A stretch of 19,149 nucleotides of DNA from JAIVGV01 sp035295985 (lineage in GTDB: Bacteria > Acidobacteriota > Blastocatellia > Pyrinomonadales > Pyrinomonadaceae), in assembly GCA_035295985.1 (NCBI GenBank), contig DATHBT010000180.1, positions 1 to 19,149 of the forward strand. The letters are read 5' to 3'. This document shows, piece after piece, positions 1-7,496 of the stretch. Numbering within the stretch: position 1 is the stretch's first letter; the number at the start of each line of letters is the position of its first letter. Under the pieces are notes generated by a model, which made no database searches, had not been told where the DNA came from, and saw nothing but the letters and a program-made list of their open reading frames with translations. Position numbers and translations under genes: made by a program.

Positions 1-1
1 T

Positions 2-193
2 AAGGAACTCATCGAAGCGCGCGCAGCCGGCAGCGCGCACGCGCCGCGGCCGGCCCCGACGGCGCGTCGCACCGATGGCCGCCACGGCCCTCTCGCAGAC
101 ACGGCCGCTTCTGACCCTCACGCCACGGACGCACCCCACGGCCGCGTCCCGCCAGGCGCTCGCCGCCGCGCGCGCCACACGGGCGAGTTGTAG
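2..193 (+). CDS. possible C-terminal tail of a gene entering from the left
   Basis: An open frame without a start runs in from the left edge and stops at TAG 191-193. It would give about 63 residues, beginning KELIEAR and continuing as an Ala/Pro/Arg/His-rich, probably disordered tail. Third codon positions are mostly G or C and the first residues look like the end of a helix, which is the only support for coding. No family can be recognised from this piece. In DNA this GC-rich, open frames are common by chance, so it could equally be non-coding. Confidence 0.3.
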   Translation, partial: KELIEARAAGSAHAPRPAPTARRTDGRHGPLADTAASDPHATDAPHGRVPPGARRRARHTGEL

Positions 194-409
194 CGGACTG
201 TTTCGGGACGCACGCGTGGGCCGCGACTGTCCCGCGTCGTATCATTGAACGCCCGGCCGCCGCTCAGTCTCCGCGCCCGTGCGCCCGCCGCCCCGGCTGA
301 TTCCCCTGTAGAAGCGACTGACAGTTGTGTCGCCGCGCGCGCCGCGCGGGCTGGCACGGTCGTTGCCCGTGGAGGCACTGGAACGATCCAGGAGTGGGGG
401 AACCCGACG

Positions 410-571
410 ATGAAAGAAGTGGCAAACGACCTCGCAAAACTTCTGGCGGTCATCATGCTGACCGTCACCCTCGCCATCTCGATGGCGGCCTTCTCGCTCT
501 GGGCCGGCTCAGACGCGGACGCGCCCGCCCAACAGCCTGCGCTCGCCGGCACGCTCGCCGCCTCCTCGTGA
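410..571 (+). CDS. small single-pass membrane peptide, unknown function (53 aa)
   Basis: The ATG at 410 is preceded by a purine-rich stretch at 391-400 (GGAGTGGGGG), a plausible ribosome binding site, and this is why I prefer it to the upstream ATG at 245. The 53-residue product starts MKEVANDLAK. It then has one hydrophobic segment, roughly residues 11-33 (LLAVIMLTVTLAISMAAFSLW), and a short Ala/Pro-rich tail. That is the layout of a one-TM small protein or an uncleaved signal anchor. I do not recognise a family. It stands alone: the next gene is 242 bp away and on the other strand. A chance ORF is possible, but the hydrophobic segment and the binding site argue for a real gene. Confidence 0.5.
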   Translation: MKEVANDLAKLLAVIMLTVTLAISMAAFSLWAGSDADAPAQQPALAGTLAASS

Positions 572-813
572 CGCGCCGCGCGGACGCTCTCGGCACTCGG
601 CCAAATTCATAACGCGCCGCGCGCGAGGATTCGAGCCGCCGCGCTTCGCTCGCCGCGCTGATTTCGTGTTCCGGGCGCACGCCGGCCCTGGTTCGCGCGC
701 GTCGCACTCCCGTCGGTCGTGCGCGTCCTGAGCGCCGCAAATTTTCTTCGTAATGATTTATGAGTCGGGCCGGGAGAGTCTTCTGAGACCAGTGCCTTCC
801 CGTCGCGCCGGCG

Positions 814-1206
814 TCAGTCGTCTTCCGCGACGCCTTCGAGGATGACCTGCGCGACGGCGTGCTCGGAGGTGTGCGAGAGCGAGAGGTGCGCGCGCGCCGC
901 GCCCGCCCGGCGGAAGAGTTCGAGCGCGGCGTCGCGGAAGACGAGACGGGGCCGCCCCGCCTCGTCGTTCGAGACTTCAACGTCCTGCCAGCCGACGCCG
1001 CCGCTCCAGCCCGTGCCCAGCGCCTTGAGCGCCGCTTCTTTCGCGGCGAAGCGCGCGGCATAATGTTGCGCGGAGGCCGCGCCGCGCGCGTCGCAGTAGT
1101 CGCGCTCGCTCGCGGTGAAGACGCGCTCGCGGAAGCGCGGCGTGCGATCCAAGACTTCGCGCATCCGCCGCACCTCTACGATGTCGATGCCGGTCGAAAC
1201 AATCAC
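814..1206 (-). CDS. acpS: holo-[acyl-carrier-protein] synthase AcpS
   Basis: AcpS transfers the 4'-phosphopantetheine group of CoA to the serine of apo-acyl carrier protein in the cytoplasm, activating it for fatty acid synthesis. The 130-residue product has the usual length and the family landmarks: GIDIVEV at 6-12 with the metal-binding Asp8, RFRERVFTASERDYC around 24-38, ARFAAKEAALKALGTG at 51-66 with the metal ligand Glu57, and the C-terminal HLSLSHT motif. The start is a GTG at 1206; the standard N-terminal spacing to the GIDIVEV motif leaves little room for another choice. No clear Shine-Dalgarno sequence precedes it. Its 5' end overlaps the 5' end of the divergent pgeF, which is unusual. 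No strong terminator is visible between its stop and the + strand gene at 410-571. Confidence 0.95.
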   Translation of the reverse strand: MIVSTGIDIVEVRRMREVLDRTPRFRERVFTASERDYCDARGAASAQHYAARFAAKEAALKALGTGWSGGVGWQDVEVSNDEAGRPRLVFRDAALELFRRAGAARAHLSLSHTSEHAVAQVILEGVAEDD

Positions 1207-2053
1207 GGAAGATCAGGAGACGGCCGCGAGCGCCGGCTTCCGCTGGCTCGCGCGCGGCCCGGTGCGCGCCCTCTCGTGCGACGCGCTCTCACGCGCGGGC
1301 TTCGCCAACGCCTTCTCGACGCGCGCAGGCGGCTGTAGCCCCTTCCCCGAAAACGATCTCAACCTCGCGGGCTTCGCCGAAGACTCGGCCGCGAACATCT
1401 CTGAAAACCGTCGCCGCTTCCTCTCGCTCTTCGACGGCCGCTGGTCGCTCGCCACCGGGTGGCAGGAGCACGGCACGGGCGTGTGCTCCGTGCGCGAGGG
1501 CGATCCCGTGCCCGACGCGCGCGACGACGAACGCTGCGACGCGCTGACGACGAACTTGCCGCGCGTGCTCCTCGGCGTCAAGACGGCCGACTGCGTGCCC
1601 GTCCTGCTCGGCGACACAAGAACCGGCGCGTGCGCGGCGGTTCACGCCGGCTGGCGCGGCACGGCGGCCGGCATCGCCGCGAAAGCGCTCGTGCGGGTGG
1701 GCGAGGAGTACGGCACGCGCCCGCGCGATGTGATTGCCGCAGTCGGCCCGGCCGCGCTCGGCTGCTGCTACGAGGTCGGCCCCGAGGTGGTCGAGATTTT
1801 CGACTCGCGCTTCGCCGAAGACGCGCCCGCAATCTTCACGCCCACGAGCGCCGGCCGCGCGCTCGTCGATCTGCACGAGGCCAACCGCCGCCAACTAGAG
1901 CGCGCCGGGGTTTTACGCGAAAACATCCGCGCCGCGCCGTTCTGCACGATGTGCCGCACAGACCTCTTCTTCTCCTACCGCCGCGAGAAGCGGAAGCACG
2001 GCCGCACGGGCCGCCTGCTCGGCGTGATCGGAAGAGACGCGGAGAAGCGGTGA
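1187..2053 (+). CDS. pgeF: peptidoglycan editing factor PgeF (YfiH/laccase-domain, multicopper-oxidase-like fold)
   Basis: The PgeF/YfiH family (once annotated as polyphenol oxidase) removes wrongly incorporated L-Ser from peptidoglycan precursors in E. coli; members also show purine nucleoside phosphorylase or adenosine deaminase activity. The product is about 288 residues. The three metal ligands are visible: His95 in QEHGTGV, Cys136 in KTADCVPVLLGD and His153 in VHAGWRGTAAGI. The Cys-His spacing of 17 is that of E. coli YfiH. Other landmarks are STRAGG near the N-terminus, LGCCYEVG, and the C-terminal PFCTMCRTDLFFSYRR segment. In-frame ATGs lie at 1181 and 1187 with no good ribosome binding site, and both lie inside the acpS reading frame. 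The open frame continues up to 1115, but that would run further into acpS. The start is therefore uncertain. Confidence 0.9.
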   Translation: MPVETITEDQETAASAGFRWLARGPVRALSCDALSRAGFANAFSTRAGGCSPFPENDLNLAGFAEDSAANISENRRRFLSLFDGRWSLATGWQEHGTGVCSVREGDPVPDARDDERCDALTTNLPRVLLGVKTADCVPVLLGDTRTGACAAVHAGWRGTAAGIAAKALVRVGEEYGTRPRDVIAAVGPAALGCCYEVGPEVVEIFDSRFAEDAPAIFTPTSAGRALVDLHEANRRQLERAGVLRENIRAAPFCTMCRTDLFFSYRREKRKHGRTGRLLGVIGRDAEKR

Positions 2054-2125
2054 CACGGAGACGCGGCGAAAAAACTTCAGAGCAACTCCAACCGTCGCCG
2101 CACCTCCCCCTCTCCGCGTCTCACC
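2049..2125. repeat. imperfect inverted repeat between convergent genes (element A)
   Basis: The arm GGTGACACGGAGA at 2049-2061 is mirrored by the arm at 2111-2125, whose reverse complement reads GGTGAGACGCGGAGA: one substitution and one inserted base aside, the same sequence. The repeat overlaps the pgeF stop (2051-2053) and the last bases of the opposing DsbD-like gene. It sits exactly where a bidirectional terminator would be useful. Its sequence style (GGTGACACGG...) matches elements B and C in this window. Confidence 0.55.
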
Positions 2126-2696
2126 TCCTGCGCCCGCCGCCGAAGAGCTGGCGGTTGATCGGCCTGACCTCTTCGTTGGGGCCGACGACGGCGATGGGCA
2201 TCGTGATCTCGCGCGTCGTGGGCGGGTAGCAGATTTCGTCGTTGCAGGCCTGGTAGCGCACCTTCGCCTTGAGTTCCGTCACGCCCGTCTTGAAGCCCGC
2301 CGGGAAGGTGACGTTGAAGCGCATGACGGCGCGGCCGTCGTAGAGCGCGAGCGGCTCTTTCGAGAAGCCGAGCTTCTGCACCTTCGCGCGCGGGAAGGTG
2401 ACGGCCGAGGCGCGCACGCCGTCGGGCGTCTCGATCTTGACCGTCGTCGGGATGGAAAACTTGTTGAGCACCCGGTTGGCGTTGACGTGGAAGCCGTCGG
2501 GGATGTCGAGCACGACGGCGGCCTGCACGGTGCGTCCCTGCTGCGCCCTGTTCGCGGCGTAGAAGCCGTTCACGTTCACGTCGGCCTGCGCGCGAGCGGC
2601 AGCGTTGGCGTTGACGCCGCGCGGGCCGGACGCGGCGGCGGCGAGCAGCGCGGCGAAAGAGAGCGCGGTTGCGTGGCGTAAGAGTCTTTTAATCAT
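2121..2696 (-). CDS. exported DsbD N-terminal-domain protein (thiol-disulfide interchange)
   Basis: The 191-residue product begins with a basic, then hydrophobic, then small-residue signal peptide (about 1-30). It continues as a single beta-rich domain resembling the periplasmic N-terminal domain of DsbD. The diagnostic segment is VRYQACNDEICYPPTTREI (147-165), with the Cys151/Cys156 pair followed by YPP, matching the YQGC...CYPP segment of DsbD. In DsbD this domain passes electrons from the membrane domain to periplasmic partners such as DsbC. Here there is no membrane domain and no C-terminal thioredoxin domain, so the protein is a stand-alone soluble or envelope version. The electron donor is not evident in the window. 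The ATG at 2696 lies 39 bp downstream of the rlmN stop, so the two are probably co-transcribed. No clear ribosome binding site is seen. Confidence 0.8.
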   Translation of the reverse strand: MIKRLLRHATALSFAALLAAAASGPRGVNANAAARAQADVNVNGFYAANRAQQGRTVQAAVVLDIPDGFHVNANRVLNKFSIPTTVKIETPDGVRASAVTFPRAKVQKLGFSKEPLALYDGRAVMRFNVTFPAGFKTGVTELKAKVRYQACNDEICYPPTTREITMPIAVVGPNEEVRPINRQLFGGGRRR

Positions 2697-2735
2697 TTCG
2701 TTCGTGTCGGCGTTCGAGAGTTCTGTTCGCGGGGA

Positions 2736-3836
2736 CTACCGCGTTAATTGATGCACGAGCGCGGGGCTGAGGTTGTTCGCCTCCGCGCGTCGGGCCGAGA
2801 GTTGGCCGCAGGCGGCGTAGATGTCGCGCCCGCGCGGGCGGCGGACGAAGGCGCGGACGCCCTTCGATTCGAGAATTTTTTGGAAACTCTCGACCCGTTC
2901 GGGCGGCGACGGCCTGTAGGGCAGCGGGTCGCCGGGGTTGTGCGGGATCAGGTTGACCTTCGTCCGCAGTTGGTGGCGGTTGAGCAGGTTGGCGAGCTGG
3001 CGCGCGTGCTCGTCCGAGTCGTTCACATTGTCGAGCAGCACGTACTCGAAGGTGAAACGCTCGCCCGGCTTGAGAGACTTCTCGAACTCCTTGCACGCGG
3101 CGAGGAGTTCCCGGAGCGGCCACTTCCGGTTGATCGGCATCAGCTCGTCGCGCAGCTCGTCCGTCGGCGCGGCGAGCGAGATGGCGAGGTGCGGCCGGTC
3201 GGGCACGGTCGCAAGCTCCCTGATGCGTGGGACGATGCCGGCGGTCGAGACAGTCACGCGGTTCGGGACGATGTGCAGGCCGCCCTCCGCGGCCATGATC
3301 CGCAGCGCCTTCATCAGCGAATCGAAGGCCAGGAACGGCTCGCCCGCGCCCATCGCGACGAGGTTCGTGCCGCGCGGCGTGTGCGCGCCAGCGCCGTAGG
3401 CGTCGTTTAAGGCGACGACGACCTGCTCGACAATCTCGCCCGCCGTCAGCGTGCGGAGCAGGCCGAGCTTCGCCGTCAGACAAAAACTGCACTGCAAGGG
3501 ACAGCCCGACTGCGACGAAAAGCAGATCGTGTCGCGCCGCTCTTCCGGGATGAAAACGGTCTCGACGGGCAGGTTGTCGTGCGTCTTCAAAAGGTAACGG
3601 CGTGTGCCGTCCTCGGAGATGTAGCGCGACTCGACCGTAAGCGTCGAAGCCGTGGCTCGCGCGGCGAGCCGGGCGCGCAGGTCTTTGGGCAGGTCGGTCA
3701 TCTCGTCGAACGAGCGCAGGCGTCGGCGGTGCAGCGCCGCGAAGATCTGGCGCGCGCGGTAGTCCGGCTCGCCCATTGATTTGACGAACTCGCTCAGCTC
3801 CGCCTCGGTCAACCCTGTGAGATGAACTTGCTCCAT
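2736..3836 (-). CDS. rlmN: 23S rRNA (adenine2503-C2)-methyltransferase RlmN (radical SAM)
   Basis: RlmN methylates C2 of A2503 in 23S rRNA and also A37 of some tRNAs, using a radical SAM mechanism with a [4Fe-4S] cluster. The product is about 366 residues. The CxxxCxxC cluster motif lies in SQSGCPLQCSFCLTAKLG (Cys112, 116, 119). The N-terminal helical region contains GEPDYRARQIFAALHRRR. The C-terminal Cys343 in DIYAACGQL corresponds to the cysteine that forms the methylated intermediate. Two normally conserved spots differ: MGMGEP is read as MGAGEP, and SLHAP is read as SLAAP. I use the ATG at 3836; a GTG two codons upstream (3842) is equally possible, and neither has a convincing ribosome binding site. 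It is probably the first gene of a two-gene unit with the DsbD-like gene. Confidence 0.92.
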   Translation of the reverse strand: MEQVHLTGLTEAELSEFVKSMGEPDYRARQIFAALHRRRLRSFDEMTDLPKDLRARLAARATASTLTVESRYISEDGTRRYLLKTHDNLPVETVFIPEERRDTICFSSQSGCPLQCSFCLTAKLGLLRTLTAGEIVEQVVVALNDAYGAGAHTPRGTNLVAMGAGEPFLAFDSLMKALRIMAAEGGLHIVPNRVTVSTAGIVPRIRELATVPDRPHLAISLAAPTDELRDELMPINRKWPLRELLAACKEFEKSLKPGERFTFEYVLLDNVNDSDEHARQLANLLNRHQLRTKVNLIPHNPGDPLPYRPSPPERVESFQKILESKGVRAFVRRPRGRDIYAACGQLSARRAEANNLSPALVHQLTR

Positions 3837-3905
3837 TGCCACTCATTTTAACACCCGGCCGCGCAGGTCTCACAGCGGGCGGTCGGCGGTTGAGTGTCGG
3901 GATAA

Positions 3906-3996
3906 GCACTCACCACGGAGGCACAGAGTACACGGAGGGGGCACAGAGGATTTCTCTGTGTAAACTCTGCGCCCTCTGTGCCTCCGTGGTGAGTGC
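3906..3996. repeat. 91-bp palindromic element with perfect 23-bp arms (element B)
   Basis: Positions 3906-3928 and 3974-3996 are exact reverse complements over 23 bases, beginning GCACTCACCACGGAGGCACA. Inside lies a second small hairpin, CACAGAG (3942-3948) with CTCTGTG (3954-3960). The element sits in the intergenic space between the divergent rlmN and the M1 peptidase gene, so it is not a simple terminator for either. The CACCACGGAGGCACAGAG type of sequence is, from memory, a dispersed intergenic palindrome in many environmental genomes, which suggests a MITE- or REP-like element. Confidence 0.85.
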
Positions 3997-4044
3997 GGTA
4001 CGCCGGCGCTCAACCATGAATGCGCCCGCTACATGCATCGCGCG

Positions 4045-4073
4045 TTGCGATTTTGCGGGCGCGTGAATATGCT
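4045..4073 (+). promoter_or_regulatory. candidate sigma70-type promoter of the M1 peptidase gene
   Basis: TTGCGA (4045-4050) and TATGCT (4068-4073) are separated by 17 bases. Each matches the sigma70 consensus at four of six positions. The stretch just upstream of the gene is locally A/T-rich against a very GC-rich background. Transcription would start near 4080, about 35 bases before the ATG at 4115. Confidence 0.4.
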
Positions 4074-4114
4074 AGTGGCAATTCTCCCAGAATAAATTTT
4101 CGGAGGCCGGAGTG

Positions 4115-6034
4115 ATGAGGAAAGTCTCGGTGCTTCTCTGCCTGCTGATCCTCGGCATGTCGCTGCCGGCGGGCGCGTCCTTTTCGTCGGGCGCCGCGGC
4201 GCAGCGCAGGGCGCGCCAGCCGCGCGCGGTGTCGTCGCGCGCGGTCGAGGACGTGCACTCGTACTCGAACCCATCGGAGGTGAGGGTGCGGCACGTCGAT
4301 CTCGACTGGGACGTGCTCTTCGATCAGAAGATTCTCAAAGGCTCGTCCACGCTCACGATTGAGCGCGCGGCGCGCGGCCGCAACGCGCCGCTCATACTCG
4401 ACACGCGCAACCTCGGCGTGACGCGCGTCGAGACCTCGACGGGCGGAAGCACCTGGAGCGAGGCGCAGTTCACCATCGGCACGAACGATCCCGTCCTCGG
4501 CGCGCCGCTCACCGTCCAACTCCCGGCGCAGGCCGACCGTGTCAGGGTGCATTACACGACCAGCCCGCAGGCTTCGGGCTTGCAGTGGCTGGAGCCGGCG
4601 CAGACTGCGGGCAAGCGCCTGCCCTTCATGTTCACGCAGTCTCAGGCCATCCACGCGCGCAGTTGGATACCCTTGCAGGACACGCCGCAGGTGCGCGTCA
4701 CCTACACGGCGCGCGTGCGAACGTCGCGCGAGCTGCTCGCCGTGATGAGCGCCGACAACGATTCCAAAACGGCGCGCGACGGCGACTACAGCTTCCGCAT
4801 GGCTCAGCCGATCCCCTCGTACCTGATCGCGCTGGCCGTCGGCGACCTGCGCTTCCGGCCGATGGGGCGGCGCACGGGCGTCTATGCCGAGCCTTCGGTC
4901 GTCGAGAGCGCGGCGCGCGAGTTCGCGGACACGGAGCGGATGGTCGAGGCGACCGAGCGGCTGTACGGGCCGTACCGCTGGGGCCGCTACGATCTGCTGG
5001 TGCTCCCGCCCTCCTTCCCGTTCGGCGGGATGGAGAACCCGCGCCTGACGTTCGTGACGCCGACCGTCATCGCGGGCGACAAGAGCCTCGTCTCCCTGAT
5101 CGCGCACGAGCTGGCGCACTCCTGGTCTGGCAACCTCGTCACCAACGCGACTTGGCGCGACTTCTGGCTGAACGAGGGCTTCACGACCTACCTCGAACGG
5201 CGCATCCTCGAAGCCGTGTACGGCCGCGACCGCGCGCAGATGGAGGCCGCGCTCGGCCGGCGCACGCTCGACGACGAGCTGAAGACTCTCGCGGAGCGCG
5301 ACGAAATCCTCCACGTCGATCTCAAAGGCCGCGACCCGGACGAGGGTTTTACGCAAGTGCCTTACGAGAAGGGCGCGCTCTTCCTGCGTCACCTCGAAGA
5401 AACCTTCGGCCGCGAGCGCTTCGACCCGTTCCTGCGCGCCTACTTCGACCGCTTCGCCTTCCAGAGCATCACGACCGAAGATTTTCTGGGCTACCTGCGC
5501 CAGAACCTCCTGAACCGCAACCCGCGCCTCGCCGCCCGCGTGCCCGTGCAGGAGTGGATTTACAGCGCGGGGTTGCCGGCGAGCGCGCCCGGCCCGCGCT
5601 CCGACGCCTTCACGCGCGTCGAAGAGCAGGCCCGCAGGTGGCAGCAGGGGAGCTTGCGCGCCGAGCAGATCAACACGCGCCAGTGGACGACGCACGAGTG
5701 GCTGCACTTCCTGAAGTCGCTGCCGGAAGATTTGGATCGTGAGAAGATGGCCGAGTTGGATCGCGCATTCCGGCTGACGCGCTCCGGCAACTCCGAGGTC
5801 GCGTTCCAGTGGCTGCTGATGTCGATCCGCGGCCGGTACGAGCCGGCCTACCCGCGGCTCGAAGAGTTCCTGACTTCAATCGGGCGGCGCAAATTCCTGC
5901 GCCCGCTCTACGAGGAGCTGGCGAAGACGCCGGAGGGGCGCGAGCGCGCGCTCACGATCTACCGCCGCGCGCGGCCGGGCTACCACCCGATTGCCGTCAC
6001 GTCGATTGATCAAATCTTGCAGTGGAAGACTTAG
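4115..6034 (+). CDS. exported M1-family aminopeptidase, leukotriene-A4-hydrolase type
   Basis: The 639-residue product begins with a signal peptide (MRKVSVLLCLLILGMSLPAG...). It then carries the three expected parts: an N-terminal beta domain (about 40-240), a catalytic domain, and a C-terminal helical domain (about 500-639) like that of LTA4H. The exopeptidase motif FGGMENP is at 303-309. The zinc site is HELAH at 331-335 with the third ligand Glu354, 18 residues on, in NEGFTTYLERR. The catalytic Tyr417 lies in PYEKG, 63 residues after Glu354, close to LTA4H spacing. The likely role is zinc-dependent removal of N-terminal residues from peptides outside the cytoplasm. The ATG at 4115 is preceded by CGGAGG (4101-4106) at good distance; a GTG one codon upstream is the alternative. 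The gene is monocistronic by spacing. Confidence 0.9.
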   Translation: MRKVSVLLCLLILGMSLPAGASFSSGAAAQRRARQPRAVSSRAVEDVHSYSNPSEVRVRHVDLDWDVLFDQKILKGSSTLTIERAARGRNAPLILDTRNLGVTRVETSTGGSTWSEAQFTIGTNDPVLGAPLTVQLPAQADRVRVHYTTSPQASGLQWLEPAQTAGKRLPFMFTQSQAIHARSWIPLQDTPQVRVTYTARVRTSRELLAVMSADNDSKTARDGDYSFRMAQPIPSYLIALAVGDLRFRPMGRRTGVYAEPSVVESAAREFADTERMVEATERLYGPYRWGRYDLLVLPPSFPFGGMENPRLTFVTPTVIAGDKSLVSLIAHELAHSWSGNLVTNATWRDFWLNEGFTTYLERRILEAVYGRDRAQMEAALGRRTLDDELKTLAERDEILHVDLKGRDPDEGFTQVPYEKGALFLRHLEETFGRERFDPFLRAYFDRFAFQSITTEDFLGYLRQNLLNRNPRLAARVPVQEWIYSAGLPASAPGPRSDAFTRVEEQARRWQQGSLRAEQINTRQWTTHEWLHFLKSLPEDLDREKMAELDRAFRLTRSGNSEVAFQWLLMSIRGRYEPAYPRLEEFLTSIGRRKFLRPLYEELAKTPEGRERALTIYRRARPGYHPIAVTSIDQILQWKT

Positions 6035-6076
6035 CGCCGGCCGCGAGACCCGCGCGACGAGAGAGCGCGATCTTCT

Positions 6077-6155
6077 CTTCGCGCCTTCGCGCCTTTGCGA
6101 GAGGCTTTTCTTCGCCGCGAGAGGAAATCGCTCGCAAAGGCGCGAAGGCGCGAAG
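6077..6155. repeat. 79-bp palindromic element with perfect 25-bp arms (element C)
   Basis: Positions 6077-6101 and 6131-6155 are exact reverse complements over 25 bases, around a 29-base loop. Each arm contains the internal repetition GCGCCTTCGCGCCTTTGCGA (as read at 6081-6100). It lies between the M1 peptidase stop and the next gene on the same strand. It could attenuate read-through, but there is no T-run after it. It resembles element B in architecture but not in arm sequence, so it is probably another family of dispersed intergenic palindrome. Confidence 0.85.
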
Positions 6156-6191
6156 GACTTAGCGGGCGGCGGCCTAGCCTTTGCGAACGGG

Positions 6192-6791
6192 ATGATTGAG
6201 ACCGACGGGGCCGCGCGCTTCGGCCTGCTGCTCGTCCGAGACTTCCTCGGCGCGCGCGAGTGCGCCGCGCTGGCCGCGGAGCTGCGCGCCGCCGAGGGCG
6301 GGCCGGCGGCGGTTTACGGGCGCGGCGAGTCGGGCGCGGTGGACGAGAGGGTGCGCCGGGCGGCGCGTCTCGTCCCGTCGCGCGGAACAGTCGAGTTCGT
6401 CATCCGCCGCCTGTCGGACTTGAAGCCGCGTGTCGAGGAGCATTTCGGCAGAAAACTCGCGGGCTGCGAGGAGCCGCAATTCCTGCGCTACCGCGAGGGC
6501 GACTTCTTCGTCGCGCACCAGGACGGAAACACCGGCCTCCTGCGCTCGGAGCGCGAGGCGCGGCTCGTGTCCGTCGTGATCTTCCTCAGCCGGCAGGCGG
6601 ATGAATCAGGTGATGGCGACTACGGAGGCGGCGCGCTCGTCTTCTCCGACTGGCGGCCCGGCTCGCCGCGCGGCGAGTTCCGACTGGGTGGCGAGCCGGG
6701 CGCGCTCGTAGCCTTCCGCGCTGAGACCACGCACGAGGTGACGCCCGTAACGCACGGCGAGCGCCTGTCGATTGCCTGCTGGTACAACTGA
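6192..6791 (+). CDS. 2-oxoglutarate/Fe(II)-dependent oxygenase (prolyl-4-hydroxylase-like)
   Basis: The 199-residue cytoplasmic protein has the facial triad of the 2OG-Fe(II) superfamily. His109 and Asp111 are in FFVAHQDGN, and His181 is in AETTHEVTPVTHGERLSIACWYN; Arg191, ten residues later, is placed to bind the 2-oxoglutarate carboxylate. The surrounding pattern (LRYREGDFFVAHQD, VVIFLS, GGALVF, GALVAFRAETTHEV) is that of the P4Hc group, which hydroxylates protein or peptide side chains. The actual substrate cannot be read. ATG 6192 follows element C directly and has only a weak purine stretch before it. The frame is open further upstream, but that part runs through the palindrome. It is followed by yceH after 19 bp, suggesting co-transcription. 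Confidence 0.85.
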   Translation: MIETDGAARFGLLLVRDFLGARECAALAAELRAAEGGPAAVYGRGESGAVDERVRRAARLVPSRGTVEFVIRRLSDLKPRVEEHFGRKLAGCEEPQFLRYREGDFFVAHQDGNTGLLRSEREARLVSVVIFLSRQADESGDGDYGGGALVFSDWRPGSPRGEFRLGGEPGALVAFRAETTHEVTPVTHGERLSIACWYN

Positions 6792-6810
6792 CCCGAACCG
6801 GAGAAGGCCC

Positions 6811-7485
6811 TTGAGCGAAGAGACACGTTTGAGCGCGGAGGAGGTGCGCGTCACGGGCGCGCTCATCGAGAAGCAGGTGACGACGCCGGAGTACTACCCG
6901 CTGACGCTGAACGCGCTCACGAACGCCTGCAACCAGATCAACAACCGCGACCCCGTCGTCTCCTACGACGAGGCGACGGTCACGCGCACGCTCGAACGCT
7001 TGCGCGACAAGAAGCTCGCTCGCGAGGTGCGCACCGCCGACGGGCGCGTGCCGAAGTACCGGCAGGTCTTCGAGGAGGTTTACGGGCTGAGCCGCGCGGA
7101 GCTGGCCGTCATGTGCGTGCTGATGCTGCGCGGGCCGCAGACAGCCGGGGAGCTGCGCGGCCGGACGGAGCGGCTCTACCCCTTCTCCGACATCTCGTTC
7201 GTCGAGGCGACGCTCGAAGGCTTGAGCGAACAGACGGAGAAGCGCCCGCCGCTCGTCGTGAAGCTCCCGCGGCAGGCGGGGCGCAAGGAGTCGCGCTACG
7301 CGCACCTGCTCTCAGGGCCGGTCGAGATCGATGCGGCGGAGGGGGGCGTGCCGGAGAGTCCGCGGCGCGCTTCGCGCGGAGATGATGGGCGCGTGGCGCG
7401 TCTGGAAGAGGAGTTGGCCGCCGTGCGGCGCGAGCTGGAAGAGCTGCGGCGCGAGTTCGCGGAGTTCCGCAAGCAGTTCGAGTAG
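6811..7485 (+). CDS. yceH: YceH family protein (DUF480, UPF0502)
   Basis: The 224-residue product matches the YceH/DUF480 family. Landmarks are RVTGALIEKQVTTPEYYPLTLNAL near the N-terminus, ACNQINNRDPVVSYDEATV, LERLRDKKLAREV, RVPKYRQVFEEVYGLS and LAVMCVLMLRGPQTAGELRGRTERLYPF. These are two tandem winged-helix domains. The C-terminal 40 residues form a Glu/Arg/Leu-rich coiled coil (RLEEELAAVRRELEELRREF), as in E. coli YceH (215 aa). The molecular function of the family is not established. I chose the TTG start at 6811 because GGAGAAGG (6800-6807) precedes it; an ATG at 6772 is in frame but would overlap the previous gene. The next gene begins 11 bp after the stop, so the three + strand genes probably form an operon. 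Confidence 0.9.
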   Translation: MSEETRLSAEEVRVTGALIEKQVTTPEYYPLTLNALTNACNQINNRDPVVSYDEATVTRTLERLRDKKLAREVRTADGRVPKYRQVFEEVYGLSRAELAVMCVLMLRGPQTAGELRGRTERLYPFSDISFVEATLEGLSEQTEKRPPLVVKLPRQAGRKESRYAHLLSGPVEIDAAEGGVPESPRRASRGDDGRVARLEEELAAVRRELEELRREFAEFRKQFE

Positions 7486-7496
7486 GTGAGAGAGAG

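Noticed and set aside
620..720. tRNA gene suggested by a GATTCGAGCC stretch
   Set aside because: No acceptor stem, anticodon arm or D arm can be formed around it.
3836..4066. Short + strand ORF containing SLCKLCALCASVV
   Set aside because: It is a translation of the palindromic element B. Such Leu/Cys/Val peptides come from the repeat, not from a gene.
4010..5707. 565-residue minus-strand open frame opposite the M1 peptidase
   Set aside because: Shadow frame: the + strand carries a complete zinc peptidase with all catalytic residues and a signal peptide.
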